Assembly: GCA_017590115.1 (NCBI GenBank)
Contig: JAGGNK010007448.1
Span: 1,528,815 to 1,592,814, forward strand
Reading direction: 5' to 3'
Origin: Montifringilla adamsi
Lineage: Eukaryota; Chordata; Aves; Passeriformes; Passeridae
DNA length: 64,000 nt
The notes under the pieces were generated by a model. That model ran no database searches. It was not told the origin of the DNA and saw nothing but the letters and a program-made list of their open reading frames with translations. Shown piece after piece: positions 55,763 to 64,000 of the stretch (its first letter is position 1; every line of letters starts with the position of its first letter). Made by a program: the position numbers and the translations under genes.

Positions 55763-58700
55763 GTGGCCCCTGCTGTGCTTTTTCCCCTCTCTACAGCCTC
55801 ACCCTCGGACACAGCCCGTGCCCTGCTCCCCACTCTCCTCCCAGGGCTGCAGGGATGTGTTGGGCTGTACCTGGGTGACTGAGCTGCTGCTGAGGCTGTG
55901 GGCTGCTCGCTGGACCAGGGACTGGTCACTGCCACCATCCCCTGGTCTCTGGCTCAGGACAGCTCAGATGCACGTTGAATGGATTCAAAAAGCTTGAGTA
56001 AAAAGTGGGGGGTTATGAGATAATTGGTCTCTAATTTGTATTTTTAGTGCTAATTCTCCATTGCAGTAATACAGACCCACCTACAAGGTACTGTAAAGGT
56101 GGAGCTGGTACAGAGCTGGGAATTCAAGGACAGGGATCTTTGCCCTTAGCTTTGCAGTGCCCTAAAAACCTCAGAGATAAACACAGCCAAGTGAGGCCCC
56201 CGAGCAGGGATCCTGCTCCCTGCTGTGCCCCTGTGCTCAGACCTGACTTTGCTGGGGGTTCAGGTGGGGGTGGCTGAAGGAACCCAGCGGGTTTGGTGTT
56301 CCCCATCCCAGGGAACCGGGCTGGAGTTGTACCCAAACGTGCTGAACGGGCTGTAGCTTTTCTGCTGTGCATTTCCTGTTGTTCTTTAATAACACTATTC
56401 CTGGAACTGGGGTGACTTCAGTTGTGATACCAAGCAACAACACAACCTTAGCTCTCAAGGGCTGGGAGCCAGCACCCTTTTGGGATCTTTTTCCCCTTGG
56501 AGTTCTGGCACCAGTTTTCATTTCCAGCTCCCTTTGCTTCTGCAGAGAGGGGACACCAGCAGCTTTCTGAACAGAAAACTCAGTGCCTGAGAAGCAAGGA
56601 GAAAAGGAAACAGTGACAATGGGTCTGGTAAATGTGGAGATGGAGAGATTATGTCCAGTAATGTCCCTAAACTCTGAGATGATTGAGCAAGTTTCTTTCA
56701 CCTTTCACAGAAAAAGAAGCAACATTATCAAAATAATAGGGGGAGCCCCAGACCACTTCAGTGGAATTGATCAGCGGACAAACCTTGCAAAGATAAACCA
56801 CTCTGCTGATTCTGCCTCTGCTCTCTGTGGAGTTTGGAGGGAGCTGACAGCGTCCTGCTCCTTTCCCAAGCCCAGCTCGAGTGCAGGGCAGTGTGGCTGC
56901 ACCATCCCTGCTGGCTGCACACAGACCTGCCCAGCACGTCCGGGCACTCGGAGCCCTCCTTGCTCTCCCATCCCAGCAGGAAGCTGAAGGCACAGCAGGG
57001 CCATAAGGAGCTGGAAATGCCGGGCCCAAGAGAGCCCTGGGGTTGGAGAGCCCAACCTGGGACATGCTGGTTTGGGGCCAAAGTGGTCACGAGGCAAATG
57101 GGGAGTTTTGAAAACAAAGACTGTGCTCTTCCAGGTCTCAGTGGGCCCTGGAGCAGCAGGCTGGCTCCTTGGAAAAGTGAGAAGGAGGTTACAGTGACAC
57201 CAGTGCCCTTGCTGTGCTTTCTGGCAGCTGCTGCTCCCCAGGGCTGGGGCCAACCCTGCCTGACTCAGGAGCCCTCTGCCATCTCTGCTGCCTCGGTTCC
57301 TCTGGGGCTCTGCTGCTTTGTGTGGGATAAGCAGGCCTCGAGTACACAAATGTTTCTAGGGCTAAAGACATGATTTAATAAAAAGAGACATTTCTGGGAA
57401 AGCTGTTTTTTTTCTCACTTGTTTTTGTTGTTGTTGTCGTTCTCTGGCTGAGTTTTTAAACCAGGAAATGGCACCTGGCAGATGCTGTGTGAGGGAAATG
57501 AGGTCTGATGAACCTGTGGTGCAGGTGAGGGACCTACAGGCACCGGGCACCTCTGCATGGCAGCGGCTGAACACACAGGAGCAGAGCTCACGAGGGACAA
57601 GAGGCCCAGGTACAGCTAAAAGGGGAGGAAAGCAAAAAATCCTGATAATTTAAACAAGGGACCATCTGAGAGCTACAAATCCAGTCATGGGGATAGGACA
57701 GAGATAGCTCAGAGTGATTCAGGTTCCAGCAGCATGCGGCTTAGTGAGCATGGGGTGCTAAGGAATTTAGAGTGCATTAGGGATTGTGCCTCTTCCTGGG
57801 AGGAAGGCTAATCCCTGAGCACCCTCCCAGACACAGAAACAGGGCCCTGGAGAAATCCAAGGGAGGTTAAAGGCCTGGTAATCCCCCTGGGGAAAACAGA
57901 CCGGCTCCAAAACAGCAGGTCCCCAGGAGGGCAGAAGGCAGTGAATAAATTCTGCTAAACCACTTTCTCTCCCACGGGCCTGTTTAAGTGAACTGCCACA
58001 GGGAGCAGCCCTGGCTTGAACTCCCAGCTGCAATTTCCCCCTTATCTCCAATGCTGACAGTCACCTGCACGATCATCTTCCGACAGATGTGGTAACTGCA
58101 GCCCCTCAGCACAAAGAGAAACAGGCTGGACAGCTCTGTCATTTGAGCCATTTTTCTGCAGCCCTGGGATCTCAGCCTCCGTTTCTCCATCCTCCCCATT
58201 TGGGGATATTTTCCATGTGCCACCACCACAGTGAGGTGGGACGTGCCATATTCACCTCAGCTGCGTGACAGATGACAGAAATCACCTTTAATCCCTTACC
58301 ACCCACTGCACAGCCTTGTGGCACCTCTGGTGCCTGGAGGGCCTGGTGCCCAGAAAGATGGTATTGATTCTTTATCCTTTATCTTGGAACCATTCCATGT
58401 GTCCTGGTTTTAAATCTGCACCATGAGGTACAAAGTCAAATTTGCTGGAGAGGCCCAGTTACAAGGGATTACTTTTCCTTATTGCTTCTTTCCTCTCCCT
58501 TGGTACTGTTACAGGCAGTGGGTGATGGACACAAACTGGAGTGGGTGCTGTGCAGGGACCCGAGTTTAAGGTTAAAACATCCAGAGTCGTGCTGGGCCCT
58601 GCTCTCTCCCTGTCCCCTCGTCCCCTGGCTGTACTTGGGGCTGTTCCTCAGACCCAGCCGCTGTCGTGCTGTATGTGCCACCTCCTCTTGCAGCTCCGCA

Positions 58701-59992
58701 GCCGCATCAGCCGTGCCCGGCTCTGTCCGTGCCCCGCGGTGGCACTTTGCCATCACAGCCTCTCTGTGATCACAGCCAGCGCTGGCCCCTGTCATCATCA
58801 CACCTGGGTTTTGTAATCGAGCATTCCCTCTTGTGCCAAAATACCAGCGGGATTCCCGAGAGCCTCCTGGGACCAGCACCGGGCACTCCGCCGGGGTTCC
58901 CCGCGGGTGTAAACACAGCGGAGCGGGGGATTAGCTCCAGGGCACTGCTTGCCGGCCAAATTTCACTGCCCAGCCCTTGACACCGTTTCACTGACTCAGC
59001 CGAGGCTTGGAGCAGTTGACAGAAATGATAGAAGGCTCTCAAATCCTGACTGGCAGGGGAGGGGATGAATAATGGTTGGATTCATTGTTTTGTTCTAAAG
59101 GCAGGCGGGCATGCAGTGAAACTAGCAGATGTCAAGTTCAATGTCCACAAAAGGAGGCGTTTTCTTTGCGCCAGGTGCAGCAAAACTGTGTGGGATTCAT
59201 TATTTCAGGATTTACGGGCTTTACACAGGCTCAAAAGCCAAGGAGACAACACCACGAAAGAGAAATCCATTGAGATCTCCGAGCACAAAGGCATATTGTT
59301 GGCTCTGGACGTGCCTGAGCCATGAGTCACCAGAGGCGGGGAAATGTCTCTACCCGCTTGCTCCGCTCTTTATCCTCAACCCCGGGCACCCGCTGTGGCC
59401 CGGCGAGGGCTGGAGGCAGATGGAGCGTGATGGACCTGTGCTTGCGGGAGTACGGCAGGTCATGCGTGAGCCTCACATCACCCCGGAGTTATTTGAGGTG
59501 AACGGCGCGGAGCTGCCTCCTCCCCAGAGCGCCGCTTCGCAGCAGCGCAGCTCCGCGGGGCACACACCCGGCACGGGCAGCTGCGGCAATAAAAGCTATT
59601 TCCAGTGGTATCGTTTCCAGGTCTCGTTTGAAGAGGGTGCGATTGCTCTGTTGTGGCTCGGGAGCGCAAAGGTAGGAGCCTTATCAGCAGGATCCGGAGC
59701 TGCTCCCGTAAACACACCTGTGCTTTCGGCTCCCGGCGGGGGCAGCCGCCCGTGCTGGGCGCGGCTCGGGGGCCTCCCCGAGTCCTGCCCAAAGGTAATT
59801 TTATGTCACGGCGTGCCGTGTCCCCCGAGTCTCCCAGGCGAGGGTTTGGGAGGCGTGGGAAGTGCTGCGCTGCCGAGAGATCGTTTCCTGATTGCACACA
59901 CTTCCCAAAGACACCTGCGGGCGGCTGATAACAGGCGCTGACTGGAAATAACGCCGCGGCGGCACTTTTGTGTCCAACAAGTGGCTGCCAAT

Positions 59993-60165
59993 GAATCACT
60001 GAATCACAGAATAGCTGGGGTTGGACGGAACCACTGGAGATCGTCCAGTCCAGCCCCCTGCCTAGACAGGGTCACCCGGAGCAGGTGACACAGGAACGGT
60101 GTTTCAGGTGGGTTTGGGATGTCTCCAGAGAGGGAAGAATCCACGACCTTCCTGGGCAGCAAAGA
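59993..60165 (-). mobile_element. CR1 LINE copy upstream of TPRN promoter
   Basis: gaatcacagaatagctgggg ttggacggaacc, gagatcgtccagtccagccc, agcaggtgacacaggaacg and tgggatgtctccagagaggg: the reverse complement of a CR1 3' region, fading near 60165. Confidence 0.92.
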
Positions 60166-60429
60166 ACAGCAAATTGGGAAAAGTGTTCTCCCACTCTGCT
60201 GCCATGTGCCATGGAAAACTCCACTTGTGTCCATCAGATCTCTCCCTAAAACACCCCTCTGACGGTCCGGATACCACAGACACTGCTCCAGAGTCAGGGG
60301 CTGGTTCCCTGTTCCTGCACAGGCACCTGCTCCGCCTGCGATGACGGCCGACAGCCCAAGGGTGACCCCGAAAGGCGTTTATCGATCCTGTCCTCGGCTG
60401 GCACCAGACGGACCAGTCCGGGATGCGGG

Positions 60430-60745
60430 AATGGGCACATATGGGTGTTTTGTGTGTTTTGGGATTCTGTGTCCGTCACCACGGCTCGTGTCCCGGGCCG
60501 GGGATCTCCCGTGTGAGGGGAGGGGGATGCGGGCGGCGAGGCCCGGCCGGTTCCCAGCCCGGGGATGCGGCACCAACCTCAGGTCACATCACCGTGCCCG
60601 GGTCCCGCCGCCGTCCGGCAGCCCCGGGGCCCTATCCCGCGCAGCTGGGGCGGAGCGCTGACCCCGGCCGGGAGCGGAGCGGGGCGGCCCCGGCGCACCT
60701 CCGGCCCCGCCCCGGCCCCGCGGGGGACGNNNNNNNNNNNNNNCG
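60430..60745 (+). promoter_or_regulatory. TPRN: TPRN CpG-rich promoter and 5' UTR
   Basis: GC and CpG content rise sharply from about 60480 to the gap, continuous with the GC-rich exon 1. No TATA box is visible. This is a CpG-island type promoter; the transcription start is not placed. Confidence 0.55.
60730..60743. other. Assembly gap (14 N) covering the TPRN start
   Basis: Unknown bases immediately 5' of the readable taperin frame. If the length is real there is room for ATG and one or two codons, which fits the human N terminus. A further single N is at 60924. Confidence 1.
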
Positions 60746-62494
60746 CTCGGCGCCGGGCCGCGGGCAGCGCCCGCCTGGCAGCGGGAGATCCTGGAGCGCA
60801 AGCGGGCCAAGCTGGCCGGGGCGGGCGGCGAGCCCGAGCCCCCGGCCGGGGAGCGGCTGGTGGTGGCGGAGAGCCTGGGCCCGCTCCGCGAGAATCCCTT
60901 CATGCGGCTGGAGAGCGAGCGGCNGCGGGAGCTGCTGGCCCGGCGCGGCGCCGCGCTCGCCGAGATCCGCGCCGACCAGGTCGTCATCTACGAGACGGCC
61001 GAGCCGCCGGAGCCGCCCGAGGCGGCCGAGCCGGGCACCGTCAGCCGCCTCCTGGAGAAGTTCGGGCAGCGGCCGCGGGGCCGCCGTCGCCGCGTTGGGG
61101 ACGCGCTGACCGGGACCGGCGGGGCCACGGCTCCGCCGCAGGTGGGACCGGGCGCTGCCCGGGCCGCGCCGCCCGCTGCGCCTGTGGGACCCGGCTCCCC
61201 CTGCGCCCCCGCGCCCCTCCAGAAGGGACCCGGCTTCCCCCGGGCTCCGGCGCCAAAGGCGGGACCAGCATCTCCGCCGGCGGTCCCGGCCACCCCTCCT
61301 CCGCTCCCAGCTGCCCCCCGGGCTGCCACCCCCCCAGCGGTGCCGGTGGCTCCCCAGCCCACAGTCCTGCCGCCGGCTTCCCCCCGGGCTTTCATCCCCG
61401 AGCCCGCAGCCCCCCAGCCGGCTCCAGCTCCCCCCCGGGCTGCAGCCCCCCAGGCGGTCCCAGCTGCCCCCAAGGCTGCGGCCCCTCAGGCCAACTGCTT
61501 TCTCCACAAGATCAGCTCCAACTCCTTCACGGTCACACCCCGGGGGCAGCCCCCCAGCGCCCGCGTCCCCGAGCCCGGTGCTGTCCCCGCCGGCCGCCCC
61601 GCAACGCCCAAGGGGCCACCAGTGCCATCCACCAGCCCTTCCCATGCCAGAGCCAACGCCAGGAGGCCAAAGCCGGAGGAGGCCGAAGTGGCCGTGTCGC
61701 CCCTGCCCAGTGCCAGTCCGGCCCCCAGTGCCACCGGCGCCACTCGGCCGCTCTCCGCCTCAGCCCCCCGGACTGGGGGCTCCTTCGAAATCCACCCGGC
61801 CCCCAAACCCGACCTGGCGGCCATCCCAGCCCACGACCTGCAGGCACAGGCTCTGGCCAAGCTGCGCCTGAATTCGCGCAATTCCTTCGTCTTCGTGCCC
61901 CGCCGGGAGGGCAGCCCGGCTCGGCCACCGGCCCAGATTGCCAGGCCAGGGCCACCGCCACCGCCCTCGGAGGAGAAGGCACCCCAGGAGCCCCCGAGGG
62001 CTTCCGCCCCCGAGCAGGAAGAGCCCATCACTTCCCCACCGGCGCCTCTGGATCCGTTGGTACCTGTGACTTACATCGATGACATTGTGGAGCCGGACAG
62101 CGGGGCTGGCCCGGCTGCGAGGACGGGGAGCTTGGCGGATCAGGCCGGAGGAGCTGGCCCCGACCTGGAGATGGAGTTTTCCTCTGTGCCCCTCTACAGG
62201 CCACATTCCGCCCCCCAGCAGAGGGGAGGCAGCACCTTCACTGTCGTGCCCAAAAGGAAGCCCGTGGCCCCGGGGCTGCAGGCTCTCGCCGATGCCAGCG
62301 GAAAGCCACAGCGGGAGGAAGAGGAGGAGGAGGAGAGCAAAGGAAGAGGCAAAGCCGTGGAGAACGCTGACGGGCCTCAAGTGGGGATATCCCATAAAAA
62401 GCGCTACCCCACGGTGAACGAGATTGAAGTGATCGGGGGGTACCTGTCCCTGGAGAGGTCCTGCATGAGCAAGACGGGCTCGCGCCGCAAGAAG
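60746..62494 (+). CDS. TPRN: TPRN (taperin) exon 1, 5' end in gap
   Basis: 583 readable codons open from the gap edge to a donor gtaacc at 62495 (phase 0). Numbering from the first readable codon, residues 10-22 (AWQREILERKRAK) and ENPFMRLESER match the taperin N terminus. A Pro/Ala-rich low-complexity region follows. Four SFxVxP-like motifs occur near 259, 346, 379 and 496, then an acidic run, and KKRYPTVNEIEVIGGYLSL near 551, ending SRRKK exactly where human exon 1 ends. Taperin binds protein phosphatase 1 and localises to the stereocilia base; human loss causes DFNB79 deafness. The ATG most likely lies in the 14-N gap, since only a few residues are missing compared with human. One codon (60923-60925) contains an N. 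Exon 2, with the PP1-docking motif, was not seen before the window ends. Confidence 0.92.
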
Positions 62495-64000
62495 GTAACC
62501 GGGCACCTCTGTGCTCAGCAGCCAGGCTGCAGGTGGCCCGGGGCTGCTTTGGGTTTGGCTGCTCGGGAGGCACTGCTGGGAACACGGGCCGTGTGTTTGC
62601 CCCTTGTGGGAGCCAGAGGCTGCCCTCAGAGCTGGCTGAAGCAGGGCGTAAAACGGACTCAGAAGTGAAGCCTTGGGGCTGGTGGAAAACAGGAGAGGGA
62701 AGGTGGAACTCCACCACACTGATGCGAAGGACATTTCAGAATGGTTAGGAAAAGAACCAGGGATTAGTATTTCTTATGGTATCCAATATTAGGAGAGTTT
62801 GCAACTCTTTGCAAGCCCAGTGTCTTGTTTGCTTTTACTGTCTCCTGGAACTTTAAAGGGAGCCTGAGGACCGCAGCCGGGAGATGGAACTTGGTGTGTT
62901 AAACAGAATTTGTACTCAGGGAGGGGACACTGGGGACTGTCCCACAAAGCAGCTGAGGGTGGGATATGCCCTGTGATAGCTGCAGGGCCTCTCCCACCCC
63001 AGCCCTTCTTGGAGGTATGATAATGGAAAGTAAAGTATTTCAGGAATTTAGGAAAGCAGGGGGAGCTGCGTGGTTGGAGCAGCTGTGGGCTCGCTGTGTC
63101 TGAGGGGTTGGACATGTTGAGCTGCCCGTGGTCCCCTGTGGCATTGGAGTCTTCCCCGCATTAGTGATCTATTGATAGAGGCTCAAGAATTAGGTCTTGA
63201 TTAGGCAGAAAGAGATCAGCAAGAACTTAACTCCCATTGATAGGATTATACCACCTGCTCCTTCTGAATGTGCAGCTACAGCTCTGAAGATCCGGGAGAT
63301 GCTGATTGCTCCAAATGCCTTTGGAGTGAGCGAATGCCAGATTTTCTCAAGGCTTGGGGAGTAACATAGATCCTTGTGAGCCCTAAATTGAAAATTAATC
63401 TTTGTAGAGCTTGGTGAAATGCCTCTGGATGTGATAAGAGGAGTGGGGGATAGTTTTGGGCTCTGAAAGCAGCACACTGAAGTGGCAGATCCCAATTTTA
63501 GGGCTGTGATGTGACATGTTTTTCCATAGTGGGAATTGCTGTTGGACATTTCCGTTACCCAAATCCGGGTAGATAACTGAGGGACTGAATGTACATGGGT
63601 GCCTGAGGCGCTGAGCATTATAATTTGAGGCAATCCTTTGAGCAGGATGCATCTCATTTGAAGGGAGGCAGGGAGTGCTGCTGTCAAATTCCTCCCTAAG
63701 CACATGCAGCCTGTGGTAATTTGATGGTGACTAATGCAGGGAGCAAGTCTGGAGCACCTTGAGATCCAGAACAAGCAAATGAGCAGGACTGTTGATTCTT
63801 GCTCAGTGCTCCTGAAGTTTTTCCTTGTTTTCCTACAGGGAAATGCTTGGTCAGACTGGAGTTGTTCTGCTGCTAAACACCTGCTGGCTTGCACTCATTG
63901 CAGCTGTTTTTGCTCTGTTCAGGTTCAATTTGGGGTGTTAATTTGATTTACACCAAATCAGATGTGTGGTATAAATGGTGAAAATATTAATACAACATGT
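62495..64000 (+). other. TPRN: TPRN intron 1 (partial)
   Basis: Starts at the gtaacc donor. Composition falls to the genome average at once. No sequence encoding the expected next segment (KISF and following) was found up to the window end, and no repeat was recognised. Confidence 0.75.

Larger units (their letters stand above)
52966..59992. other. Intergenic between NSMF and TPRN
   Basis: About 7 kb. It contains an inverted/direct repeat cluster (53512-53550), a poly(A) tract (53944-53983), a 21-bp triple repeat (55700-55762) and CpG-richer stretches at about 58600-58950 and 59500-59960. Open frames here (for example 53030-53716 and 59129-59941) show no recognisable domains. Human genes known from this chromosomal region, such as TUBB4B, NRARP and TMEM203, were looked for by memory and not found. 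Confidence 0.6.

Noticed and set aside
57984..58229. Possible minus-strand exon encoding a hydrophobic segment
   Set aside because: It has an AG before and a GT after, but such pairs are common; no partner exons or known family were found.
59129..59941. 270-codon open frame upstream of TPRN
   Set aside because: Lies in CpG-richer sequence, no recognisable domain, and a second unrelated frame is open over the same bases.
60565..62082. 505-codon open frame overlapping TPRN exon 1, with long minus-strand frames (e.g. 61760-62734)
   Set aside because: High GC depletes stop codons in all frames; only the 60746-62494 frame matches taperin.
63190..63894. 234-codon minus-strand frame in TPRN intron 1
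   Set aside because: It starts at GTG rather than ATG; the ATG-initiated part is much shorter and has no recognisable motif.

Overview
The window is nuclear DNA from a vertebrate, almost certainly a bird. It carries spliced genes with GT-AG introns, two CpG-rich promoters that each contain an assembly gap (N runs at 8754-8822 and 60730-60743), and many copies or fragments of CR1-type LINE retroposons, the main interspersed repeat of birds. There are no operons, CRISPR arrays or prokaryotic features. Species cannot be told from the sequence; the linkage corresponds to human 9q34.3.

Two protein-coding genes are supported, both on the + strand. The first fills most of the window (8904-50218): NSMF, also called NELF or Jacob, the NMDA-receptor synaptonuclear signalling and neuronal migration factor. 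All 16 coding exons could be placed; they join in frame across 15 canonical introns to give a 523-residue protein with no internal stop. One coding exon is only 6 nt long (34279-34284). The second gene starts near the right edge: exon 1 of TPRN (taperin), readable from 60746 to 62494. Its start codon appears to lie in the 14-N gap, and its remaining exons lie beyond the window.

Layout: 1-8487 is intergenic with CR1 fragments on both strands, including a decayed CR1/L3-type reverse-transcriptase region at about 4020-5010. The NSMF promoter and 5' UTR lie at about 8488-8903. Introns 1 and 2 are 7.1 and 11.2 kb and hold repeats and local tandem duplications. Exons 3 to 16 lie between 27370 and 50218. 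A probable long AT-rich 3' UTR follows to roughly 52.9 kb. An intergenic stretch of about 7 kb has no recognisable gene, then comes a CR1 copy just upstream of the GC-rich TPRN promoter and exon 1.

The two genes are not known to act together. NSMF carries NMDA-receptor signals from synapse to nucleus and affects migration of GnRH neurons. Taperin is a protein phosphatase 1 partner at the base of hair-cell stereocilia. No previously undescribed system was found. The most interesting signals are the NSMF microexon with a neuronal-type upstream UGC element, a frame-neutral exon carrying the nuclear-localisation cluster, a uORF/dual-start arrangement that would decide N-myristoylation, and a four-times repeated SFxVxP-like motif in taperin.
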